This document shows positions 1 to 20,752 of a stretch of DNA of 64,000 nt, in pieces. Below the pieces are notes generated by a model. It was not told the DNA's origin and ran no database searches. It worked only from the letters and a program-made list of their open reading frames with translations. Numbering within the stretch: the first letter of the stretch is position 1; every line of letters begins with the position of its first letter. Location of the stretch: the NCBI RefSeq assembly GCF_030463535.1, contig NC_132893.1, positions 26,782,782 through 26,846,781 of the forward strand. Reading direction: 5' to 3'. Position numbers and translations under genes: made by a program. The stretch comes from Salminus brasiliensis. Its lineage: Eukaryota; Chordata; Actinopteri; Characiformes; Bryconidae.

Positions 1-2302
1 TAAAGGTCCAAGAACACTGACTCTCATTGACTCTCATTATGTTCATGAAAGTAGTTTGAAATGACTTTTGCTTTATGATATAATGCATTATCATGCTGCA
101 AGCAAATTGTGGTCATGAAGAGTGGCAAGAAAACATTCCCCACACAATTACACCTCCTCCACCAGCCTTTGGGTCCATGGATTTAAGCTATTGGTGCCAT
201 CTAACTGTACCACCTGCTGAGTTCCTCAGCAGAAATCAAGATTTATCAGGCCAAGCTTCATTTCTCCAGTCTTCAGCTATCCAGTTTTGGTGAGCCTGTG
301 CCCACTGTAGCCTCAGTCTCCTGTTCTTGGCTGACAGAGGTGTACATGCACACCTAATGCCCTCACATTGTGCAGAGGCAGGGCGTAGTGTGGAGGTAGA
401 GTACTAATAATATTATTGCTTGTTGTTGTGTTTTACTGCTTGCATATAAAATAATTATATTTAATTAAGAATGTGGTCATTCCTGTTCATCTCATTTTCA
501 CGTTTAAATTATTGTATATAGGCTATTGATTACCTGTATTGGTAATCCTACTTGTGAGACTAAATCTGCAGCCCTGATTGCACAGCGCTATTGTGATTCA
601 GAAGCAGGTAACCAAAGTTATGCATGAAAATGCTACTGCTAGACAGTAGAAACAATATCAGTGATCATCTGCAATTAGACACATTTGGGAACAGTTAAAA
701 AAAGTAAGAGTGTTCAGTGAATAGCATCAGATGATGAATGGAATGTGATACCCAGGCGGAGCATTAAAGCAATCACTTCAGCCGCTCTGACAGGCACTGG
801 GGGACCCAGATGTTGACCCCCAGCCCCGGGGTCAGTCTAATTGCAGCACAGTGTCTTAGTGGCTGAATTCCAGTCAAAACAGAAGGGGGTCTAAAAGGAG
901 CATTGTTCAGGGCCTGTGCAACATGCAGAAACAGACTGTTTCACACCAGAACCCTGTGCAGATTTGCCTCCAGACACTGCACTCTGATAAAGCACTGGTC
1001 CACCCTTTCATCTTCTAGCCTTTCATAGACTGTGTCCACAAGGACTAATGGAAAGAATACTCACATGACTACAAAGGTTTGCATGCTTTAACTCTTTAGT
1101 TATAACTGCTTATGAAGTCTTACAATAGTTTTAAAAAAATTTTATGCATTTTAGAGGGATTCAATTCTTGAAAAGAATAGTGGCGTAATAAAAATATTGA
1201 CATATTGAAGTATTATGTGCTATTTTATGATATTAAATGCAAGATATTAAGATATTATATGCAATACTGTATTGATTCTCATCAACATAGTATTTTTAAT
1301 TAATAGTTTACATGTAAAGATTAACCGCATTTCTTACCAACTTGTGAAAGTGTGAAAAACAATTCAATAGGGCAAACAACATTCAGTTCCCTAAACAACA
1401 TTATTCTTCTTGTAAAAAAAAGGGGAAATCTGATTTCTTTACCATACTAAGGCTATATTTATACAGTAGGTAAAGATGCCCAAATCCAACTTTCTCACCA
1501 AATCTGATGTTTTCTTTAAACTTTTCACAATCTATTTTTAATGTGATCTATATCCATCATTGGTCTAAACAGTTCATGCTCCTAAACTGACATGCATGCG
1601 CAAAAGTGCAATGCTTCCTGAAATGTTTCAAATATGCTGGTTACAGTATCGCAACATATTGAATCATAACTGTATCGTAATACATACCGCATCACCAGAG
1701 TTCTTGCCTATACACAGTCCTTGAAAACAGTCTAACTGGAAATAGTTCTCCAGCCAAAAAGATCACACAAACTGACCACTGTTTGAACAAAACATACATT
1801 GTATGCAGTATTATGCAGCGGAAATGCTATTATTTTGCCTTTGTTGGGAACTTTTCTTTTTATTCTTTAGTTACACAGTTGTGCAATGAACTGTGTTTAA
1901 TTGAATTCTGTATTGATTGTTTTGAGTTTGCCCCTTTTACTTTTTTCATTTGATCTATTGATCTTTGTGGAAACTGGACTGTACACACAACACTAACCTC
2001 TTATCAAGTTCAAATCATTAAAACATGAACTGACATCTAAAGGTTAACCTTTTGTTTACTGTAAGATTTACAAATGCTTCCATATGACTAAGTCACCTGA
2101 CTGAGCTGAAAGACTAGACATTCATTTTGTTTTACTTCTCCTTTCGGTTTTCAGTCCACTTTGGGCTAGAATGAGGGGGCTTCCTTAGTGCTGAGAGCGC
2201 AAATGTTTACAGTGAGAAAACATCACACAAAAGGGACACAGAAATGACATTTTAGCTTAAATATTTAGAGAACAATAGCATTTATAATAAAATAATAGTA
2301 AT
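1..2302. other. intergenic DNA, no gene seen
   Basis: AT-rich sequence with no exon-like reading frame flanked by splice signals and no recognisable protein similarity. Short open stretches here (for example 93-293) are not supported by homology or codon pattern. I see nothing specific. Confidence 0.6.
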
Positions 2303-2745
2303 ATACACTGATCAGCCATAACATTAATACCACTACCTTGTTTCTACATGTACTGTCCATTCTATCAGCTCCACTCACCATATAGGAGCACTTTGTAGTT
2401 CTATAATGACAGACTGTAGTCCATCTGATTCTCTGCATACTTTGTTAGCCTCCTTGCACCCTATTCCTCAATGATCAGGACCCCACAGGACCACCACAGA
2501 GTGGGTGCTGGCACAAGTGAATCAGACTTAGCCGTGCTGCTGGAGTGTTTAAACACTGTAACCCCTCACTGTCCACACTGTTAGACAGAAGCTCTGTATC
2601 TGTTGCTGTACAGTTTATGTTAATCATCCTCTAGTCCTTCATCGTTGGTCATAGGACGCTGCCCACAGGACGCTGTTAGCTGGATATTTTTGGTTTGTGG
2701 ACTATTCTCAGTCCAACAGTGACGCTGATGTGTTTAAACACTCCA
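2303..2745. repeat. dispersed DNA-transposon-like repeat, one-sided copy
   Basis: The block opens with ACACTGATCAGCCATAACAT and runs through to GTCCAACAGTGACGCTGATG near 2,730. This sequence style is familiar from a very abundant non-autonomous repeat with long terminal inverted repeats in characiform, gymnotiform and catfish genomes. Only the left terminus is seen; the matching inverted right end is absent, so the copy looks truncated. A second, more degraded relative of the inner part lies at about 49,590-49,870. Recognition is from memory of the family and the class is uncertain. Confidence 0.55.
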
Positions 2746-4271
2746 AGAAACAAGTTTAGACTTAATGAATGCTTTCTATATAGATACACATTTAATGTCA
2801 TTTTATGTCAGAGGGGCACTGAAATAGCTCCCGATGGCAATGAGGTCCCTTAGATCATGCAAAGCAGACATGCCAGTCCACATAAGCAGCAGTGAATGAA
2901 CAGAAGCCCCTTTAACTCTCCCTGAGACTGAGCAAGAGTATGACCAAGAGGAAAGGCATTGACCCCACCCCCAGAAACACACACATAGCTAGAATTTACA
3001 CTGCTTAGCTATGTCAATGGAGTTGACCTTCCTCTACTCCTGCTTGACCCTGATATCAATATGCCCTATTGCTGAGGCAACACTCAACAAGGCCGCCCAC
3101 TTCTGTGTAAACAGACCCTGTGTCTCATATCGAGTACTTCCCCTGCTGAAAAAACAGCGTAGACCAGAATTCCATCCTGGTTGAAGTTGGTTGATTCTAG
3201 TCTGGTGCTGTTGTGGCGCTGGCTGGCCAGCATACATGTCTTCAAAACACATCATATGCAGGCTTTTTGACAGAGAGCAGTATATTAGCTTGCATTACTA
3301 AGCATGCTGCTTTTTGCTGGTGACCAGATATGCAGGTCCATGTTGTTGTTGTTTTTTAAGATGGTTTATGGTGTACTTTCCATATGTAGTAGTGTGTTAA
3401 CGATGGGAAATACAGCAGGACTAGAACCACCTTGAGGCTATGAGTTGCAAATTGGCATTAAGCTAAGAAATTTTCATTTTTAATATAAGCATAATCAACA
3501 GGCTGAGAAATTGTAAAATACCTGCTCATGAGAGAATGATGAGACAAACAAGAACAAAGGGACAGAAGGTCCAAATGTGTCTTGTTCTGTGTTAAAGTTG
3601 TAGCCTGCTGGCTTAGCAAACATTAGCTTAGCTTGCCGGCTACAGATTACACATGCTATTTAATAAACGTTATTTTTAAAAGGTTTTAACAAGACATACG
3701 TTGCAGGTTTGAGACCAAAATGAACATCTTGCACCTGTACGCTGTGCGAAACACAAGTCCAGACGTAATACCCTGCTTTTTATCCAAAATAAACTTAGCT
3801 CCAGCCATTTGCCATGGTTATAGGCCACCCGGTTTTGATGTAAAACACTACTGGCAAATCCAGGTTTCTAGTCAAGCATAGCATTAGTGCTATTTTAAAA
3901 ACATGTCAATTAAACCAGGCATAAAATGACTGGAGTAGCAAAATCCACACTGAAGAAAAATACTGCCTGATCCATTTGACTTGGAAAAATAAGCCCAACT
4001 CCATCGAATGTTATAAACATAAATCAAATTAATTACCAGTCCACAAAGGTCAGTGTAAACAAGACCTCTTTGTGTTACTGAGCTTGTACTGCTGTAGTTT
4101 TGCACCAGTACTTTTTTCAGGGCTGCCTTCTGGGCTTTAGTGGGCAGCTCTTAGTAGCCTGTGTGGAGCTCAAAACTTCAGACAGTGGGTCTAAGACTTA
4201 CACTGTAGTCCACCAAATAACAAAAAATTTTCCTGCGAGGATCAATCAAGTTTATCTATATCATATCTTAG
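2746..4271. other. intergenic DNA, no gene seen
   Basis: No supported exon, RNA gene or clear repeat. The open stretches on the minus strand at 3,034-3,255 and 3,890-4,105 have no recognisable similarity. Confidence 0.5.
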
Positions 4272-4940
4272 TTATAAATCGCTCTCTATGATGCGTTTCA
4301 AGTTCTGTGCCAAAGTATGAGTGTTTGTGTAGTGATTGTCCTGTTGGAACACCCACCTGTGTCTAAGTCTCAACTGTCTTGCTGATAGTTGAGGATATTC
4401 TGAAGTATTCGGAGGTAGGCCCTCTTCTTCACTATTCAACTTTGTGCCGAGTACCGATACCACAGTCCCAGAGCACGTTGCTAATACCTTCATGCATTAC
4501 AGTTGGTACAGTGCCTCGCTTTTACTCCTCCAAACACTCACATAATACTTTCCTTTGCATATGGTAATATACAACTTGCTGGATAGCAGCTTTCCGGTCA
4601 TGGTAGGCCTATGTGGTTATTGTGTTGTTCCTGACCATCCAATTACCTTTCTCTAAGAGTGACAATTTGAGTCTTCTGACAGACCATGACAAAGTGTCTA
4701 CAACTCCTGATAGCTGAACTTCTCTTAATTTGTCATGAAAATAATGAGGGAACAAGCCACACCTAGTTAAGAAACTGTTTATTAGTGAAATTGTCCATTT
4801 TATGTGCCTGTGGAACTGGAAGACCTGTGTAAAAATGGAGGAAATTCCTAAACAGTGCGATATTTTTGTTAGGCCCCTTGGATTAAACCTGTGGTGGTGT
4901 GCAGAGTTAAAAATGACTGTCCAAATACTTTTGGACCTAA
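4272..4940 (-). mobile_element. decayed Tc1-like transposon
   Basis: Read on the minus strand, 4,272-4,493 encodes a piece with RWVFQQDNHYTNTH. This corresponds to the segment around the second catalytic aspartate of Tc1 transposases (family pattern [12 protein letters not shown]). The far end, near 4,919-4,937, reads CCAAATACTTTTGGACC, a terminal-repeat-like sequence common at the ends of fish Tc1 elements. The frame is broken throughout and the N-terminal DNA-binding part is not readable, so this is a fossil unable to encode transposase. Confidence 0.6.
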
Positions 4941-5763
4941 TATATGTAAACAAGGCATCCATTACTAGGTAATAAATCTTAATTATCCCTCAAAGTTAAT
5001 AAGTGAAAATTGAGCCTTCCGAAATTAAACACAGGTGGTGTACTGGGCAGTGCTGAGTGTTCTGAAATGAAATGGATGGCTTCCATGATGAGCTCACATT
5101 ATTCCACAGCAATATCTCCACAGATCCACTGAGCTTGAATAACGGGCCCTCGCCCTCCCCCTGGGTAAACTGCATCTGCACTGTAAATGTCCTGTCCAAA
5201 ATTGCTGCTCTCCTGGGCACGGCACAGGAATGTCCTAGCCGTGTCATGTGCACCTCCCAAAATTGTCAGCTTTAAACATTGAGCAGTGCACGACCCATCA
5301 CAGGCCTCTACTAATTACACCCCCGATACCCTATCCATGAGTTACTGAAGCTCCAGAGAGATACCATCACGCAATGGCATAAACATGGACAAATTATAGA
5401 GTTCCGTTCCAGCATGGAGCAGGAAATCATTATAGCCTTTGAGCTAATGCCCAGTACTATTCCCAACTCTATGTTTTGTATACAAACACCAAATTAAGAT
5501 GGAGGCCTGTGGATTCTGAGCAGAGCAGATGTGGACATTGTGGTCATGCCACATGGCAAATGTCTGCAAGGCTGGCCAAATATTCTAATCAAAAAGCACA
5601 ATTTAACAGAGCATTAATACTGAACCACCACAGAGGTGGTCTGGGAGTTATCATGTGAAGATTTTCCTGTATTGAAGGTATATATGAAAATGTGCCGTTC
5701 ACAGAATGATCAACGTAGAATGACCAGACCGGTTGGAGAACCGGTCTGAAAGAACTACAGTAC
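4941..5763. other. intergenic DNA, no gene seen
   Basis: No exon structure or RNA gene recognised. The open stretches at 4,996-5,253 (-) and 5,072-5,275 (+) are mirror images without similarity to known proteins. Confidence 0.5.
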
Positions 5764-6040
5764 AGTAACTCAGATAAGCACAGTTATAATTGTAGTATTC
5801 TCAGAATGTCAAACGTTAAGCTGGACAGACTTCTGTGAGCCTAGAACTGAAAGCTGAAGCTGCAGTGGACACCTTGCGTCTTGTGTCAAAAGCCCAGGCA
5901 CATTGTAGGCCTGTTAATACCAATCAATTCTCACCTTAACACCACAGCCTGCTTGAGTACTGTTGCCATCTTAAACTGGTTTTATGAACATGCCAATAGG
6001 TTCTGTGTTCTTTAGTGGCCTTTCCACTCAGAGAATTAAA
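5764..6040 (+). mobile_element. decayed, internally deleted Tc1-like transposon
   Basis: Pieces of a Tc1 transposase reading frame appear in order on the plus strand. The first is the segment encoding a KLKLQW-like motif near 5,845-5,870. Next is the stretch ending in an HSLLEYCC-like remnant near 5,930-5,970. Last is the segment preceding the catalytic [10 protein letters not shown] region near 5,980-6,035. The frames are shifted and the central part is missing. Its leading 76 bp reappears at 6,591-6,675 inside a local duplication. Confidence 0.5.
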
Positions 6041-6175
6041 AGTGCCGCCCGAAAATATATAGATATATCTGTGTGTGTGTGTGTTTGGAAATTATACTGT
6101 CAACAGTCAGATTACAAATGAATCATGGATTTCCTGTCACTGTTGTGAAACATTGTCGTTGAAAGTCTCTTTTTC

Positions 6176-6300
6176 ATTTACATTTACAGCATTTATCAGA
6201 CGCTCTCATCCAGAGTGATGTACGAAAGGGCTTCACTGTTCACCCAAAAATATTAGCTAGTTTGTATTGGCTGGTATCCAAAAGATACTGCTTAGCTAAA
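6176..6300. repeat. fragment of a dispersed retroposon-like repeat
   Basis: The segment ATTTATCAGACGCTCTCATC and the following CCAGAGTGATGTACGA resemble 37,850-37,885 and the tails of the SINEs at 19,503 and 30,968. All carry a GTCGCTCTGGATAAGAG-like core or its complement. It is the shared tail module of a fish SINE/LINE family. Boundaries are approximate. Confidence 0.4.
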
Positions 6301-6501
6301 GTCAGTATGGAGACCCTGATTCTCTACACATGCACTACATTTTGCCCAAGTTCTCTTGGAAAAGGAGGTTCTTTAGTCTCTGTTTGAACACAGTTCTAGT
6401 TTATTAGTTTTAGAGTATGTTTTTTGGAATAGTCAAGAGCATCATTAGTTGTAATGCTTTCAACATGAGGTGCACAAGACCAATATAAAAGTAATTTAGA
6501 A

Positions 6502-6764
6502 CCACAGGTGCCCAGTTTCATTACCCTTATTAAGCCACTATTTCATAAACTCAGTAAAAAGAAGATCATATGGGTTCTATAAGATCAGTCAGTAACTCAG
6601 ATATGCAAAGTTATAATTGTGGTATTCTCAGAATGCACAACACGTCAAACCTTAAGCTGGACAGACTTCTGTGAGCCACAGGTGCCCAGTTTCATTACCC
6701 TTATTAAGCCACTATTTCATAAAGTCAGTGAAAAGAAGATCATATGGGTTCTATAAGATCAGTC
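6502..6764. repeat. 89-bp direct duplication around an 85-bp Tc1 fragment
   Basis: Positions 6,502-6,590 and 6,676-6,764 are the same 89-bp sequence with about two mismatches. The 85 bp between them (6,591-6,675) matches 5,764-5,839, the start of the neighbouring Tc1 fossil, with small indels. The arrangement is unit, Tc1 fragment, unit. Confidence 0.8.
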
Positions 6765-8819
6765 TACACCAACTGTGTGGTGAAAAACACATGACGGCTC
6801 TTATAATTGCTTCTAATTGGAACCTGAATGAGTATGGTCAGAATACTCTGTGGGACACAATAAAGGGTTAACATCACGGCAAGCTGAAGGCACAGCGATG
6901 AAGTCATCAAGTGGTTAAGAAACTTTAAAGCAGTGTTGCAAAAGACAGAGCCATCAAGCCCCTCTAGCCGGAGTCACAGTGTAAACAAGAGTAGAAAGGA
7001 GTACAAAGGTAGTACAACAAGTTCCGGAAAAGCTAAGACCAATTCCGGCTTTAAGTGAATACCAATGACTTCTAAGCTCTAGGCAAAGAAAGGCGCCTTG
7101 GGTGGAACGTTTAAAGAGGGAATATCAATGAAACTGCACTGGTGTCCCTTTCAGTTAACTTTTACTTGGACTACTGCTCCAGACTGTCAGCGCAGACCTT
7201 CCCCAGTCACTAATTCATAATCCCACTCTGTGTGAAACAGGAAATTTCTACTGGTGATGATGGAAACCATGTGACAGATACATCATCTGGATGTTGAGCA
7301 AGCTCTGGGCAGCTGTTTCCTACAGTTCTGAAGCTGTTTTTTCTAAATGTGTGATACAAGTGCCACCTAGTGCACAGCTGAAGACAAGCAGGATGACAGT
7401 GATGTTTCGTCTGCAGCTGCCAGTGCACTCTCCAAACCCCACACATCTAGTTCTGGTTCTACATCAGGATTTAACAACCCGTAACTTTCCACTTGTTTGA
7501 CATTTGCAAGCAGCAGATCAGCTCGTGTAAAAAGCGTGTGTCCAAGGGTTGCAAGGATGATGACACTTCTGAAACTCATCCAACCAGCTGACCAAGTAGA
7601 GTTCATTGCCATAGTACAGGTTAAGCAGTTCTAGAGGAATTTGTGCAACATCATTTGGATGACTCATATTTCAAAGCCCTCAGCTTCTGTCTTCATTTTT
7701 ACTGGCTGTTGCTCTTCCCTGGGCAAAACACTGCCCATGAACGTTTAATTAACACAGCGGTTCAGTAAAGTGCCAGATTTACACAATATTCACATTATTG
7801 TAAATGTAATTGGCCAGCAAAGACCTGTTTAGAGTCTGAAGTGTGTTTCTTTAGTTTCACACTGGTGCTGTGAGCTTAATGGAAGTCAATGGAAGTCATC
7901 TAAGTCACCTAAAATCTTAGACTATAAAATAACGTAAACTATAAATAAGCACATTTCAGACACCAAATATTTCTCAGCTGTGTTTGGGGTAAGGCAAATT
8001 TCGGGCATGTATGATTTTTATTCCTTGTATGTAAGTCTGCATGTAAGGTGCTAAAAAGGGTTCTTTAAATAATGCCACAGAGGGAGAACCATATAAAAAA
8101 AACCCACAATAAAAACATGTTAATAAAGGAGCTGTGAGGGAAGAGAACCTTTAAATAGGGGAAGACTTTTTACAGTGACTTTTTAAAACATTTACAAGCC
8201 ACACATACCACACATATATCTCTTTACAAAAATGCTTCCTTATGGAACCAAAAAATGGTTCTTCTCTAGCATGGCTCAAAAACCTTTATTTTTATAGGAA
8301 CCAGATTTGTTCTTTTGTTCTTTCATCCAGGGTCATCCATTTTTTATAGCCTTTCTCCATTCAGATAAGCCAAACTGTGCACACAGTGGAGCCTTGGAAA
8401 AGCCCACAGTCTACTTCTGTTTTTTTGTTTTGTTTTTTGTAAACATATTCATAACTAATTTTAGGTCCAATAAAAAAACATGTATCTCAATTTTTGTCCA
8501 TTTTTAGTTTTCTCTGTGGTTTGAACAGTGTGGCTGCTCTGTACGCTGTGTAAATCATTCTGGATGAACAGGCCAATAGCTATGTTCCACATTATTTGGA
8601 GTAAGCTCTTATTTTACAATGACTTCCATTTAAAGTTAAATACATTTTTGCCTTCTCCTGTAAAATAGTTATTTTGGAGATACATGGTTTTTTTTATGTG
8701 AGGTCGATTTGAAGGTGAACAGCTCTCAGTTCTGACTTGTAGTTTGTCTAGAAAGGCGTTTTGTACGTTAAATAATATTACTAATATTACCACCCCTTTA
8801 ATTTTCCCACCTGACACAA
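6765..8819. other. intergenic DNA upstream of sh2d4a-like gene
   Basis: No supported exon. The minus-strand open stretches at 7,210-7,446 and 7,367-7,612 overlap one another in different frames and match nothing I recognise. Confidence 0.45.
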
Positions 8820-8900
8820 GTCCCGCCTCCACAAGGTAAAATAGCCAATCCCAAGAAGGCTTTGACATCCCGGACCAATCAGCGCAGGAGGCGTGGCCTG
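8820..8900 (+). promoter_or_regulatory. candidate promoter of sh2d4a-like gene: two CCAAT boxes and GC boxes
   Basis: Two CCAAT boxes, both on the plus strand, lie at 8,845-8,849 and 8,875-8,879, exactly 30 bp apart. GC-rich motifs flank them (CCCGCCTCC at 8,822-8,830 and AGGCGTGGCC near 8,889-8,898). No TATA box is evident. Paired CCAAT boxes about three helical turns apart are typical of NF-Y-bound TATA-less promoters. A strong splice donor 320 bp downstream (GGTAAGTG at 9,219-9,226) fits a first noncoding exon starting just after this block. Confidence 0.5.
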
Positions 8901-9219
8901 CAGGAATTCATGCGGAATTAGAAATGAAAACAAGCCCCATTCCAGCTGTAGAAATCCCAGCAGCTTAATATTTACCCGACCCGTTTTTAAAAGCCTACAA
9001 TGACCGCGTTTAAGACCACAAACACTGCAGTGTTCATAGACATGTTCGAGTCAGTCAGCTCTCCCTGAACTCGACACAGGTCCGACAGAAAGTGCTGAGC
9101 TGAGTCTCCCAGCTGCTGATCCTGCCTCTGAAAGCTGTTTACTGGAGCAAACCACCACCATGAAACGTGTGGGATCTTGCCTGACCTTAAAATGTGACCT
9201 GGCACACTTTCTGAAATAG
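8900..9219 (+). other. candidate 5' noncoding exon of sh2d4a-like gene
   Basis: The region runs from the CCAAT/GC-box block to the donor CTGAAATAG|GTAAGTG at 9,219/9,220. A matching acceptor (TTTTGTTTTCAG) ends at 10,665, so exon 2 would start at 10,666, 122 bp before the ATG. The start is inferred from the promoter motifs; only the splice signals are seen. Confidence 0.4.
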
Positions 9220-10694
9220 GTAAGTGTGTGTGTGTGTGTGTGTGCTTTGGCAGCAGTTTCAGATTAGTGTTGGTGAACCTTGGTGCATTTTATAGCATTA
9301 GTGTGTACATGTATATGTATATGGGTAAGAGTGTAGCAACCCACATGCCTTCAGACCCCACATTACTCCAGAGTACAGTCATGATGAAATAATCAATTAA
9401 TATAATAGTGAATGTTCTTGGAGGTGTAACTGATCAAATTATGTCCTATTTGATAGTTTCTATTACTTCTATTCAGGGAACTACAGTAACCATGATGCAC
9501 TGTTAAATAGATTATCTGCTTTTAAGTAGAATGGCTGTCTTAAATTCAGTCAAACCTTTAATACGGTTAACAGGACAATAGTATGTGCCTGTCTATACAT
9601 TCTGTACATACTGAGCTTACTGTTTAAGGTCAGATGTAAAAATTCAATGGGAATTTAATTAATTGATTCATTTGGTCATTGAAGAGTAAGCAGTACATTA
9701 AGATGTGAAGGAACTGGGCTTGCCTTTACAGTGGTGGTGTTAGGAAACAGAGGCTGAGATGTTAACAACACAAAGTAACCATTTCATTTACTACTTTTAC
9801 TACTGAAACTGCCAGTGAATCTGTTTTTTGAGCTTTTAATTTGTAACATCGATAAAAGTAAAACAGTGGTCAGTTTTAAAACCCTTTGTCTGAAAACAGA
9901 ACCCCTGCATATACCACTCCGCAGACAGAAACGCTTTAAAAAAGTACTGTAAGACAGTGTCTTAGGCATCAGACAGTGTATCTACAACTAACTTGTCTAA
10001 TAACGTTCTATGATGTAGCTTAAGAGACATTAAAAATCAAATGATTTTCCAGAACCTCATTTCACATCAGTACTGTTTACTCATGCAGAAATTTGGATAT
10101 GTGGTGCAATTCCTTTGTAAGGCAGCCAGATTACTTTCCGATTGTGGAGCTGCAGTTGTGTGTGTATCTTTTTTTATTCTATGACATGATAGAAGTGACA
10201 CCATGAACCCTCTTTAGTCTTCCTCATATTTCTACTTTATCAACGTTCATGATTCACATCACTCGGCCGACTAAATGAGTGTGGCAGAGTAGATACAGAA
10301 ATGCATAATCAGCTTCGGCATGCTTTTACGAGAAAAAGTTATGTCTTCATGCGGACACTTGTGAGAATTTTGTGCACTTTCCGTCACTGCATTCCTTTAT
10401 CAGACCTTTGTAAATCTCTGGAATGAGGAAGTAGCCTGTAGGTAAGGCTGGACTGAAGCACAGGATTGTGAACCGTGCACGCTTTGGCATACAGCTTCAC
10501 ATTCTCAGTGGAATAGGGCTGACTCACTGACTACCACATAATAGTGACTGAAATAGTCTGACTGTAGGGATCTATAGGGATTATTCAGGCTATTCCATTA
10601 TTGACAGCCCATGTACCATTTTGGGCTCAGATTGTTGTACCATATAGTATATGTTTTGTTTTCAGGCAGTACTGGATTGTATTGGACGCAGTGA

Positions 10695-19891
<9,197 letters not shown>

Positions 19892-20646
19892 GGTCCAGCC
19901 AGCATGAACGGGTCAGAGGCTCATCCTGCTCATCAGGTCTTTCAGCACAGGAGAATTTCCTGATGTTGTTTTAAACATGCTGTAGAGCTCTAAAAGCAGA
20001 GCACGGAGGACTGCAGACTGCAGACTGAACGCTGGTTTTGGTCACGCTGCCTTTGCAGATGCAGCAATTAGCATTTTAACATCTTTTTTCAATGATCTAC
20101 AGTCTGAACAATGAAGAACACAGTGCTTTCGTTTATACTAGGAGGTCTTGACAGATAGCTGCAGCCACCCGTACGCACTTTATGATAATGGGCCAGAAGG
20201 TCTTCTGTTTTGCAGTTTTAGATTTACAACTGCAGTATTATAGTCCTAGTCCTGTTCAGGCAAGTTTGTAATGTAGTCATTAATATAGAAGTGGAACTTC
20301 AGTTCAAAACAGTAGAACAGACATTTCCTGTTCTTTTCTGGATTTGTGGTTTTTTATTATACTATGTCCATTAGATATATATTATATTATAAGTCCAGTA
20401 GATATGAATCACCATGGACTTGCTTCTAAATAGCATCTGTTCAAGTACATTAATAATGGAAATACTAATGAATACCCTTTTGTCAGTACTGTATTGCACC
20501 ATCAGAACTGTTTACAGAAAGCACTTTAGTGTGATATTGATATGGGAGTGCCAACTGGAAGGATGATTAGTATTTGGTATTTCACTAGACGTTCTGTTAA
20601 CTGAATTTATATTAAAAACTGGTTAAAAAGGTTAAATTCAAATTGA

Positions 20647-20656
20647 AATAAATAAA
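20647..20656 (+). terminator. candidate polyadenylation signal of sh2d4a-like gene
   Basis: Two overlapping AATAAA hexamers (20,647-20,652 and 20,651-20,656), followed by an A-rich run, lie about 760 bp after the stop codon. Other AATAAA copies exist further down, so the choice is tentative. Confidence 0.4.
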
Positions 20657-20746
20657 AAAAAACAAAGTTTCTGTTTTTAATCAGCCATCCTTACCACTTT
20701 GCAATTAACAGGAAATACAGAAAAACACTAAGGTGATATTTGAATA

Positions 20747-20752
20747 TTTATT
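20747..20752 (-). terminator. candidate polyadenylation signal of slc38a9
   Basis: TTTATT on the plus strand is AATAAA on the minus strand, 1.65 kb after the slc38a9 stop. It lies only about 95 bp from the opposing signal of the sh2d4a-like gene. Confidence 0.4.

Noticed and set aside
7210-7612. Two overlapping minus-strand open stretches, one with alternating acidic and alanine residues
   Set aside because: No recognisable family, no flanking splice signals that extend them, and the two frames overlap. Possibly an unrecognised repeat relic; a translated search would settle it.
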